Below are positions 1-5,734 of a stretch of 9,374 nt of DNA, piece by piece. The notes beneath the pieces were generated by a model. That model was not told the origin of the DNA. It saw only the letters and a list, made by a program, of their open reading frames with translations, and did no database searches. Both the position numbers and the translations under genes were made by a program. This DNA comes from DASSWB01 sp035705495 (GTDB lineage: Bacteria; Bacteroidota; Bacteroidia; Flavobacteriales; Flavobacteriaceae): positions 1-9,374 of the forward strand of contig DASSWB010000091.1 of NCBI GenBank assembly GCA_035705495.1. Reading direction: 5' to 3'. How positions within the stretch are numbered: the stretch's first letter is position 1; every line of letters starts with the position of its first letter.

Positions 1-1
1 G

Positions 2-1162
2 CCACAAACTTTCAAGCAATTGTTGATGGTGGGCGGAATGGACAAATATTTTCAAATTGTAAAATGTTTCCGTGACGAAGATTTACGTGCCGATCGTCAG
101 CCTGAATTCACGCAAATCGACTGTGAAATGGCTTTTGTGGAGCAGGAAGATATTTTGAATATTTTTGAAGGTTTGACGCGGCATTTGCTTAAAGAAATAA
201 AAGGTGTTGAAGTCGCCGATTTTCCACGGATGACCTATGCAGAGGCGATGAAAAAATACGGAAATGACAAACCGGATATACGTTTCGGAATGGAATTCGC
301 CGAACTTGATGAACTGACTAAAAACAAAGGCTTCAACGTTTTTGATCAGCAGGAATTGGTGGTTGGAATTGCCGTTCCCGGAGCTGCTTCGTACACCAGA
401 AAAGAAATTGACAAATTAATCGATTGGGTAAAGCGCCCTCAGATTGGTGCAACAGGATTGATTTGGGCAAAATACAACGAAGATGGAACGCTGAAATCTT
501 CCGTGGATAAATTTTATTCCGAAGAAGATTTAAAAACCTGGGCAGATGCAACTGGAGCAAAACCAGGAGATTTGATTCTTGTGATGGCCGGTGCCGCAAA
601 TAAAACCAGAACCCAATTAAGTGCTTTGAGAATGCATATGGCAACAGAACTCGGCTTAAGAAAAGCAGACGAATTCGCACCACTTTGGGTAGTTGATTTT
701 CCACTTTTGGAATGGGATGAGGAAACAAATCGTTTTCACGCAATGCACCATCCTTTTACTTCGCCAAAACCAGAAGATATTGAACTTTTAAAAACAAAAC
801 CAGGGGAAGTTCGAGCAAATGCTTATGATTTGGTGTTAAACGGTAATGAAATTGGCGGCGGTTCGATCAGAATCCACAACAAAGCCACTCAGGCAATGAT
901 GTTTGATTATTTAGGATTTACCGAAGAAGAAGCAAAAGCCCAATTTGGGTTTTTAATGGATGCTTTTCAATATGGAGCGCCTCCACACGGTGGAATCGCT
1001 TTTGGATTGGACAGATTGGTCGCTATTTTGGGCGGACAAGAAACAATACGTGATTTTATTGCATTCCCAAAAAATAATGCAGGAAGGGATGTAATGATTG
1101 ATGCACCTGCGAAACTGAATAAAGAACAACTTAAAGAACTGAACCTCGAAGTAAAACTATAG
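2..1162 (+). CDS. aspS: Aspartyl-tRNA synthetase, 3' part (5' end outside window)
   Basis: Class II aminoacyl-tRNA synthetase that charges tRNA-Asp (or tRNA-Asp/Asn) in the cytoplasm. The reading frame is open from base 2, so the ATG at base 20 is internal; 386 codons are visible and roughly 200 N-terminal residues, including the anticodon-binding OB fold, are missing. Motif 2 is clear near the left edge (FRDEDLRADRQPEFTQID, bases about 70-121). The bacterial-type GAD insertion domain follows (about 280-620), and motif 3 (GIAFGLDRLVAILGG) lies at about 992-1036, with its Arg for ATP binding. The C-terminus is the usual bacterial length and ends at a TAG. A terminator follows within 20 bases, so transcription probably ends here. 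Discriminating versus non-discriminating specificity cannot be judged from this part. Identification is secure. Confidence 0.97.
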   Translation, partial: PQTFKQLLMVGGMDKYFQIVKCFRDEDLRADRQPEFTQIDCEMAFVEQEDILNIFEGLTRHLLKEIKGVEVADFPRMTYAEAMKKYGNDKPDIRFGMEFAELDELTKNKGFNVFDQQELVVGIAVPGAASYTRKEIDKLIDWVKRPQIGATGLIWAKYNEDGTLKSSVDKFYSEEDLKTWADATGAKPGDLILVMAGAANKTRTQLSALRMHMATELGLRKADEFAPLWVVDFPLLEWDEETNRFHAMHHPFTSPKPEDIELLKTKPGEVRANAYDLVLNGNEIGGGSIRIHNKATQAMMFDYLGFTEEEAKAQFGFLMDAFQYGAPPHGGIAFGLDRLVAILGGQETIRDFIAFPKNNAGRDVMIDAPAKLNKEQLKELNLEVKL

Positions 1163-1181
1163 ATTCGCTTTATTTTCAGAT

Positions 1182-1210
1182 AAAATCCTGCTTTTCCAGC
1201 AGGATTTTTT
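1182..1210 (+). terminator. Intrinsic terminator of aspS
   Basis: A 10-bp perfect stem (AAAATCCTGC at 1182-1191 pairing with GCAGGATTTT at 1199-1208) encloses a 7-base loop, and the T run continues to 1210. It starts 19 bases after the aspS stop codon. The A-rich 5' arm and T-rich 3' arm mean it could also act on the opposite strand, but no gene converges on it. It separates aspS from the ClC gene that starts 31 bases later. Confidence 0.85.
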
Positions 1211-1240
1211 AAATTCCAGCGGTTTTTAAAACTAAAAAAA

Positions 1241-3031
1241 TTGAAAGAATCCCATCAAAAAGCCATAGACCGGTTCCTTGAATGGAAATCCCTCTACCTA
1301 TCTCAACAACAATTTGTGATGTTTATAAGTGCTGTTGTAGGATTTTTAGCCGGACTCGTGGCGGTAATGATGAAAAATCTCACTTATTACATCCAGCGAT
1401 TATTGGAAGGAGAAGTGATTGTTAATTACCACAATGCTTTTTACTTTATTTTTCCACTTATTGGAGTTGCCATTTCCTTGATTATCGTTCGTTACTTTAT
1501 TAGAAAGAAAATCGGAAACGGGATTAATACAACCCTATACGCAATTTCAAGACGACATGGAATTTTGAGGAAATTTCAAATGTATGCTTCATTGATCACC
1601 GCTCCAATCACGGTCGGATTTGGAGGTTCTGTTGGGTTAGAGGCACCCACCGTAGCAACAGGGGCTTCAATAAGCTCAAATTTAGCACGGATATTCAGAA
1701 TGAACCAGGCAACAAGAACACTACTAATTGGTTGCGCGGCTGCCGGAGCAATGTCCGCCTTGTTTAAAGCTCCCATTGCAGCAATTATTTTTGCCATAGA
1801 AATTTTTAGTTTGGATTTGACGCTGGTTTCCATGATTCCTCTGCTGCTGGCTTCAGTTTCATCAATTTTGACCACATATTTCTTCACTGGGTCAGAAAAT
1901 ATTCTTCATTCCCAGATTAGTGATGAATTTGATATCAATCAGGTTCCCTTTTATATTTTATTGGGAATTTTAGCGGCATTTAGTTCGATTTATTTTACAA
2001 GGATTTATTTTAAGATCAAAAATGTTTTTGAAAAAATCAAATCACCAATTTCACGACTTTTTATAGGAGGAATCAGCTTGGGGATCCTTGTATTTTTTAT
2101 TCCGCCCTTATATGGTGAAGGTTATGATGTGATCAACAATCTATTACAGGGGGATTATAAAAACGCATTGGGAACAACCCTTTTTAACGATTTTATGAAT
2201 GAAATTTGGGTGGTGATTGCCTTATTGGCCGGATTGATAATTTTTAAAATTATAGCAACTTCACTTACAATGGGCGCTGGAGGAATTGGAGGTATTTTTG
2301 CACCCGTACTTTTTATGGGGAGCGCCATGGGACATTGTTTTGCTTTGATCATTAATACATTCGGATTTTTAAAAAATCCTCTCTCTGTGAGCAACTTTAC
2401 CATGGTGGGAATGGCAGGATTGGTTGCCGGTATTATGCACGCTCCACTAACGGCAATCTTCCTTATAGCAGAATTGACAAGTGGTTATGAACTATTCGTG
2501 CCATTAATGATTACAGCGGCGATTTCATTTATGATCACCTCTCAGTTTCAAAAGCATTCGATTTTCACCCTCGAATTGGCTTCCCGCGGAGATCTGATTA
2601 CACACAACAAGGACCAAACCGTTCTTACGCTGTTAAATATTCAACAAGTGATCGAAACCACATTTATTCCCCTAAAAATAAATATGAATTTAGGCGACGT
2701 CATTCACGAAGGAGTCGTCAAATCACCACGAAATATTTTTCCCGTTCTTGATGACGACGAATGTCTAAAAGGAATCCTTCTATTGGATGATCTGCGTCCG
2801 ATTATGTTTGATCAGGAACTTTATGAAACCATAAAAGTGGACGAATTAATGCAGCCTGCGCCAGATATCATTTACATGGAAAAAGACCGCGTAAAAGATA
2901 TAATGAAAAAATTTCAGGACAGTAACGCGTGGAATTTACCGGTGGTACGATACGGAAAATATATAGGTTTCGTTTCCAAATCTAAACTTCTAACCGCCTA
3001 TAGGCAAAAGCTGATCGAGGTAACGGTTTAA
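1241..3031 (+). CDS. ClC-family anion channel/antiporter with C-terminal CBS pair
   Basis: Inner-membrane chloride channel or Cl-/H+ exchanger, 596 residues: about 450 residues of ClC membrane domain followed by two CBS domains (about 478-530 and 535-590) that usually bind nucleotides and gate transport. ClC signatures are visible: GNGIN at 92-96 (the GSGIP position), GLEAP at 132-136 with the external gating glutamate E134, GGIFAP at 350-355, and ELTSGYE at 411-417. Aligned by eye to E. coli CLC-ec1, the anion-coordinating Ser107 is Asn93, Tyr445 is Phe442, and the internal proton glutamate Glu203 is Ile188. The last is typical of channels or of transporters with another proton route. The start is a TTG; the frame is closed by a TAA at 1181, and the first in-frame ATG (codon 27) falls at the first membrane helix. 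Substrate is unproven, but family membership is firm. Confidence 0.93.
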   Translation: MKESHQKAIDRFLEWKSLYLSQQQFVMFISAVVGFLAGLVAVMMKNLTYYIQRLLEGEVIVNYHNAFYFIFPLIGVAISLIIVRYFIRKKIGNGINTTLYAISRRHGILRKFQMYASLITAPITVGFGGSVGLEAPTVATGASISSNLARIFRMNQATRTLLIGCAAAGAMSALFKAPIAAIIFAIEIFSLDLTLVSMIPLLLASVSSILTTYFFTGSENILHSQISDEFDINQVPFYILLGILAAFSSIYFTRIYFKIKNVFEKIKSPISRLFIGGISLGILVFFIPPLYGEGYDVINNLLQGDYKNALGTTLFNDFMNEIWVVIALLAGLIIFKIIATSLTMGAGGIGGIFAPVLFMGSAMGHCFALIINTFGFLKNPLSVSNFTMVGMAGLVAGIMHAPLTAIFLIAELTSGYELFVPLMITAAISFMITSQFQKHSIFTLELASRGDLITHNKDQTVLTLLNIQQVIETTFIPLKINMNLGDVIHEGVVKSPRNIFPVLDDDECLKGILLLDDLRPIMFDQELYETIKVDELMQPAPDIIYMEKDRVKDIMKKFQDSNAWNLPVVRYGKYIGFVSKSKLLTAYRQKLIEVTV

Positions 3032-3040
3032 CTTTTTTCC

Positions 3041-3062
3041 CTTCAATATCAACTTCAATATC
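3041..3062. repeat. Short direct repeat CTTCAATATC x2
   Basis: The 10-mer CTTCAATATC occurs at 3041-3050 and again at 3053-3062, two bases apart, ten bases after the ClC stop codon. It borders the larger structured element that starts at about 3066. It could be a small tandem duplication or a trace of insertion; its length does not allow more to be said. Confidence 0.6.
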
Positions 3063-3065
3063 GAT

Positions 3066-3169
3066 AGGGGCGTTCCCACCGTAGCCTTCGGCGTAGGTGG
3101 GCGGGCTTTCCGCTATATCTTTTGTTTCGCAAAAGCTGCACAAAAGGATGCCGCTGCAATCCCTAACGC
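3066..3169 (+). repeat. Structured intergenic element, probably a dispersed flavobacterial repeat
   Basis: About 104 bases, more GC-rich than its surroundings. It contains a hairpin with stem CCCACC (3075-3080) and GGTGGG (3096-3101), whose interior includes a GCC-TTC-GGC mini-stem, and a second hairpin CTTTTG/CAAAAG (3119-3124 with 3130-3135). The downstream part runs GGATGCCGCTGCAATCCC to CCCTAACGC. From memory, very similar text (GGGCGGGCTTTCCGCTATATC to AATCCCTAACGC) recurs between genes in Flavobacterium and Chryseobacterium genomes; I cannot verify this here. It lies directly after the ClC gene and before the RAYT gene, and differs in sequence from the REP-like palindromes. It could also serve as a weak terminator for ClC, although neither hairpin has a following T tract of useful length. 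Confidence 0.55.
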
Positions 3170-3283
3170 AAAAAACAAGTAAATTTTATCATTTTTTACG
3201 GTTAAAAAGCCGGATGCCGAAGATATTACGGTTTATTTTCACTCTCACCTTCAGAAAAGCCGAAGGCGAAAGGACGAAGAAAA

Positions 3284-3303
3284 GGGCGAATCGCAATTCG
3301 CCC
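3284..3303. repeat. REP-like palindrome upstream of RAYT
   Basis: GGGCGAATCGCAATTCGCCC: an 8-bp stem (GGGCGAAT/ATTCGCCC) around the core CGCA. It differs by one base from the perfect palindrome at 4141-4160. It sits 28 bases before the RAYT start codon and so would lie in its mRNA leader or promoter region, which suits a transposase recognition site or an autoregulatory hairpin. It is followed by a run of C and then GACC. Confidence 0.85.
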
Positions 3304-3331
3304 CCCCGACCAACAAAAAAATAATAGAAAA

Positions 3332-4090
3332 ATGAACAGATACAATCCAAATATCCATCACCGCCGTTCCATTCGATTAAAAGGATATGATTATTCGCAA
3401 GCGGGATTATATTTCATCACCTTTTGTTGTCAGGATAGGGCCCATTTATTCGGGAAAATTATAAATGGAAAAATGGAATTGAATGAATATGGCAAAATAG
3501 CCTATCAAGAATGGCTGGCTACAGAAAAAATAAGAGACAATTGCATTTCCCACGAATTTATCGTGATGCCCAATCATATTCACGGAATCTTGGAAATTCT
3601 TTTTAAAAAGGGCGAATCCGAACCTGGGAAATTCAAATCTCCATCTCAAACAATAGGCTCTATCATAAGAGGCTATAAAATAGCCACCATCAAAAAAATA
3701 AAAGATAAAATCCTAAAAGAAAATAATCCCCCATTCCGTACGGGCGAATCGCAATTCGCACAAAATCCAAGATCGGGCGAATCGCAATTTGCCCCAGCTT
3801 CTCAAACCCAAGAAACAAAAGAATCGCAATTCGCACAAAACTCAAGATCAGGCGAACCGCAATTCGCACAAAATTCAAGATCAGGCGAATCGCAATTCTC
3901 CCCAAATTCAAGATCGGGCGAATCGCAATTCGCCCCGAGGAGAAAAATTATCCAATTAGATTTTAAAATCTGGCAACGGAATTACTACGAACATATAATA
4001 AGAGACGAAAGAGCTTACCAACGGATTTCGGAATATATCATCAATAATCCCGCAAAATGGCATAAAGAAAAAAGAAAAAGAAAAGATTGA
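3332..4090 (+). CDS. REP-associated tyrosine transposase (RAYT, Y1_Tnp/IS200-like) with internal REP-derived repeats
   Basis: HUH-superfamily single-strand nuclease related to IS200/IS605 TnpA; members are linked to cutting and spreading REP/BIME palindromes. The 252-residue protein has the Bacteroidota RAYT N-terminus (RRSIRLKGYDYSQAGLYFIT, 11-30), the HUH motif in MPNHIHGILEI (H82 and H84), and the C-terminal tyrosine motif WQRNYYEHIIRDE (214-226), with Y218 or Y219 catalytic, followed by RISEYIINNPAKW. Both active-site halves are present, so it may be functional. Unusually, residues about 138-202 are a six-unit GESQFAxNSRS-type repeat encoded by REP-like palindromes. This puts about 98 residues between RGYK (113-116) and the Tyr motif, where ordinary relatives, from memory, have a few tens. 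The tract is polar and probably a disordered loop. The ATG at 3332 fits the family N-terminus. Palindromes flank the gene on both sides, and it converges on the MmcQ-family gene. Confidence 0.93.
   Translation: MNRYNPNIHHRRSIRLKGYDYSQAGLYFITFCCQDRAHLFGKIINGKMELNEYGKIAYQEWLATEKIRDNCISHEFIVMPNHIHGILEILFKKGESEPGKFKSPSQTIGSIIRGYKIATIKKIKDKILKENNPPFRTGESQFAQNPRSGESQFAPASQTQETKESQFAQNSRSGEPQFAQNSRSGESQFSPNSRSGESQFAPRRKIIQLDFKIWQRNYYEHIIRDERAYQRISEYIINNPAKWHKEKRKRKD
3742..3936 (+). repeat. Six in-frame REP-like repeats inside the RAYT gene
   Basis: Repeat units begin at the GGCGAATCG-type core. Their aligned core G bases are at 3746, 3779, 3821, 3854, 3887 and 3920, giving periods of 33, 42, 33, 33 and 33 bases, all multiples of three. 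Each unit is a version of the 20-base palindrome plus a spacer close to AAAATTCAAGATC. Unit 6 (3916-3935) is identical to the upstream REP copy at 3284-3303, including the eight-base arms. Units 1, 2, 4 and 5 have one or a few changes, mostly in the right arm (ATTCGCAC instead of ATTCGCCC), and unit 3 lacks the left GGGC. The translated repeat is GESQFAQNSRS with variants (GEPQFAQNSRS, GESQFSPNSRS). In protein coordinates units start at 138, 149, 163, 174, 185 and 196. Confidence 0.92.
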
Positions 4091-4110
4091 AATCTTCAAT
4101 TTCCAGATAC

Positions 4111-4130
4111 GGGACGAATTGCAATTCGCT
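4111..4130. repeat. REP-like palindrome, degenerate copy, downstream of RAYT
   Basis: GGGACGAATTGCAATTCGCT keeps the perfect central palindrome CGAATTGCAATTCG (4115-4128), but the outer arms are altered by an extra A after GGG and by loss of the final CC. It is preceded by AGATAC (4105-4110), as is the next copy (4135-4140), so the two copies form a 30-base direct repeat unit. It starts 20 bases after the RAYT stop codon. Confidence 0.8.
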
Positions 4131-4140
4131 TCCGAGATAC

Positions 4141-4160
4141 GGGCGAATTGCAATTCGCCC
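4141..4160. repeat. Perfect 20-bp REP-like palindrome between convergent genes
   Basis: GGGCGAATTGCAATTCGCCC is exactly self-complementary over all 20 bases and is the best palindrome of the nine copies in this island. As RNA it folds on either strand into an 8-bp stem with a TGCA loop. It lies between the RAYT stop (4090) and the MmcQ-family stop (4173), only 12 bases from the latter. It may therefore also work as a bidirectional 3'-end stabiliser or weak terminator, though no T run follows in either direction. Confidence 0.88.
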
Positions 4161-4172
4161 CGACGGAAATCT

Positions 4173-4523
4173 TCATTTCAATAATTCCCGCTGCTTCTTC
4201 GACATTCCTTTCACTACCAAATCATAAGAATGATCAATCAATTCCTTTACAAAATCAGGCGGCAGACTTTCCGCAAAAACAGCGTTCCAATGCTTTTTGC
4301 TCATATGATAAGCCTCTGTAATCAATCCATCGTATTCATCCCGAAGTTCCAGAGCACGTTCTGGATCGCATTTTAAACTGACTTTTAACGGAACGTGTTC
4401 TAGACCCACGAGCGCAAACATTTTACCGCCGACTTTAAAAACCAACGTTTCCTCGTCGAAAGGGAATTCTTCGGTTACTGCATTTTTTGAAATGCAATAT
4501 TCCCGTATTTCTTCAATATTCAT
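4173..4523 (-). CDS. MmcQ/YjbR family protein
   Basis: A 116-residue cytoplasmic protein of the MmcQ/YjbR family (CyaY-like fold, often labelled DNA-binding; the true biochemical role is not established). Family marks are the N-terminal helix MNIEEIREYC, FPFDEETLVFKV (20-31), GKMFAL (33-38), LKCDPERALELRDEY (50-64) and HMSKKHW (73-79). The length is normal and the protein complete. It starts one base after the DUF4260 stop codon, so it is almost certainly the last gene of that transcript. It converges on the RAYT gene with a perfect palindrome between them. Family assignment is firm; function is open. Confidence 0.9.
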   Translation of the reverse strand: MNIEEIREYCISKNAVTEEFPFDEETLVFKVGGKMFALVGLEHVPLKVSLKCDPERALELRDEYDGLITEAYHMSKKHWNAVFAESLPPDFVKELIDHSYDLVVKGMSKKQRELLK

Positions 4524-4524
4524 A

Positions 4525-4881
4525 TCAAGCAGTTTTTCCGATTGTTCCCAGATGCGTGAATTTGAATCCGCTTTCGTATTTCAATCCGTAGCCTAAACAC
4601 CTATCAAAAGCAGTGTGCGTAAAAAAGATGATTCCGATCAATTCCATTATTTCCATATTAAAATATGCACCGATCAAATACAGAAAAATTGCCAAGGCTT
4701 TGTGATGAAAAAGATTATAAATGAATGCTCCGGCCTTGTTACCTAAGGCATAGCCAATCATTCCAATATCGGGGAGGAGAAATAAAACCAAAAACCACCA
4801 CCATTCAAAATCCAAAAAACCAAAAGCGTAGATTCCTAAAAAAAACATTGCCAATTCCTCAATTTTTAAAGTTGTTTTCAT
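4525..4881 (-). CDS. DUF4260 family small membrane protein
   Basis: A 118-residue protein matching the DUF4260 pattern: LLPDIGMIGY (35-44), a central NLFHHKALAI (56-65), and the C-terminal THTAFDRCLGYGLKY (88-102) with FKFTHLG (106-112). Hydrophobic stretches at about 8-22, 27-45, 62-74 and 78-91 suggest three or four membrane segments. Conserved Asp38, His59, His60, His89, Asp93 and Arg94 lie in or next to these segments and could bind a metal or proton, but no function is known for the family. It begins two bases after the cyclase-family stop and ends one base before the MmcQ-family start, so it is the middle gene of a tight three-gene unit. Confidence 0.88.
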   Translation of the reverse strand: MKTTLKIEELAMFFLGIYAFGFLDFEWWWFLVLFLLPDIGMIGYALGNKAGAFIYNLFHHKALAIFLYLIGAYFNMEIMELIGIIFFTHTAFDRCLGYGLKYESGFKFTHLGTIGKTA

Positions 4882-4883
4882 AT

Positions 4884-5630
4884 CTATCTGATTTTATAAA
4901 TTACGGGTTTACTCGGGGTGGCGTCATTTTCAAACGAGGCAATCTGCAGATTCAACAAATAATTTCCATCAACAATTCCCGAAGGAACATAAATCATCTC
5001 AGTAATTGTTGCATTGAGACGAGTACTTTTCGGATAATTCCAAAATGCCTTGTGCGCCAATAATTTCCCTTCGTCGCGTTCCTTGTCAACCGATGGCAAG
5101 TCGATCAATAAATGATCAATTCCGCATTCACGAATATATTTCGCCGCGGCTTCTTCTAAATACGGCCAATTGGTATTCGAATATTTTTTGTTTCTTTTCG
5201 CGTGATGGTTTGGGAGTGTCCGAATAATCAAAGCTTCGGTTTCAGAGGCTTTTAATTTCTCCTGAATCGATTCCAAAGTAATCACTTCATCTTCTCCCCT
5301 TTTTATCGGCTGAACAGAAATCAGTTTTGAGGTGAAAAAGAATGTTTTTAAAGTATCTTGAATACTGTGGAATTCTGGAGTGATATGTCCGACGCATTCG
5401 GTGTGGGTTCCGTGTGCGTGCGGATTGAAATAAATATTATTGAAATTTGTTGAAGAACCTTTCCCGACTTTTCCAATAAAATCACCATCAACAACCGGTT
5501 CAATTTTTGGCGCTCCCAAATACCACGCAATCGGATTTTTATCATCTCCCCGCAAACTGATGGAAATATCCAACGGTTTCGATAAATCAATTGTAAATTC
5601 TTCGTTTTGATAGGTAATGGTTGCGATCAT
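4884..5630 (-). CDS. Cyclase-family metal-dependent hydrolase (kynurenine formamidase-like fold)
   Basis: A 248-residue soluble enzyme of the cyclase/KynB superfamily, whose members hydrolyse amides or lactams such as N-formylkynurenine or isatin. The metal motif normally written HxGTHxDxPxH appears as HAHGTHTECVGH: H71, H73, G74, T75, H76, E78 and H82, with Glu in place of the usual Asp. Other family features are IDLSKPLDISI (14-24), LIIRTLPN (134-141) and HLLIDLPSVDKERDEG (173-188). The substrate cannot be read from sequence, and no tryptophan-degradation genes are in the window, so I do not call it kynB. The ATG at 5630 fits the usual N-terminus. It lies 104 bases after hemW on the same strand and heads the cyclase-DUF4260-MmcQ unit, whose members are 1-2 bases apart. 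Confidence 0.88.
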   Translation of the reverse strand: MIATITYQNEEFTIDLSKPLDISISLRGDDKNPIAWYLGAPKIEPVVDGDFIGKVGKGSSTNFNNIYFNPHAHGTHTECVGHITPEFHSIQDTLKTFFFTSKLISVQPIKRGEDEVITLESIQEKLKASETEALIIRTLPNHHAKRNKKYSNTNWPYLEEAAAKYIRECGIDHLLIDLPSVDKERDEGKLLAHKAFWNYPKSTRLNATITEMIYVPSGIVDGNYLLNLQIASFENDATPSKPVIYKIR

Positions 5631-5647
5631 ACTTCCGACTTGAAAAA

Positions 5648-5655
5648 CAAAAATA
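5648..5655 (-). promoter_or_regulatory. Possible Bacteroidota -7 box for the cyclase-DUF4260-MmcQ unit
   Basis: The minus strand reads TATTTTTG, an exact match to TAnnTTTG, ending 17 bases before the cyclase-family ATG. No TTG is found 17-23 bases further upstream, and the implied leader is only about ten bases, so this could be chance in AT-rich DNA. The unit may instead be read through from hemW. Confidence 0.25.
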
Positions 5656-5734
5656 ACTTTTTTCGCATTGAAAATTAAGCATCTTTTTATTAATCAAAAT
5701 TGTTAGACCCTGAAATAAATTCTGAGTGACGTTT

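Larger units (their letters stand above)
3032..3331. other. 300-base intergenic region made of repeat-like sequence
   Basis: No credible gene is visible. In order it holds a short tandem direct repeat (3041-3062), a structured GC-richer element (3066-3169), an AT-rich stretch with a CCTTC/GAAGG mini-hairpin (3248-3252 with 3262-3266), and a 20-base REP-like palindrome (3284-3303) 28 bases before the RAYT start codon. The 75-codon open frame from 3097 to 3324 looks like chance translation of the repeat: it has no recognisable domain and its C-terminal part reads through the palindrome. I saw no exact TAnnTTTG box upstream of the RAYT gene here. Confidence 0.7.

Noticed and set aside
3097..3324. 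75-codon plus-strand open frame upstream of the RAYT gene
   Set aside because: It translates the structured repeat and the REP palindrome, has no recognisable domain, and is best explained as repeat sequence open by chance.
3690..3911. Minus-strand open frame with repeated RIAIRLIL-type units
   Set aside because: It is the antisense reading of the REP-like tract within the RAYT gene; the palindromic repeat keeps several frames open on both strands.
3742..3936. CRISPR-like array of regularly spaced palindromic repeats
   Set aside because: The repeats lie in frame inside a transposase gene, the spacers are nearly identical (about 13 bases) rather than unique 30-mers, and no cas gene is present.
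4725..5063. 112-codon plus-strand open frame across the DUF4260 / cyclase-family junction
   Set aside because: It is antisense to two recognised genes and lacks any recognisable protein pattern.
4884..5630. Specific call as kynurenine formamidase (kynB)
   Set aside because: Only the superfamily motif is visible, with an Asp-to-Glu change, and no tryptophan catabolism genes are nearby.
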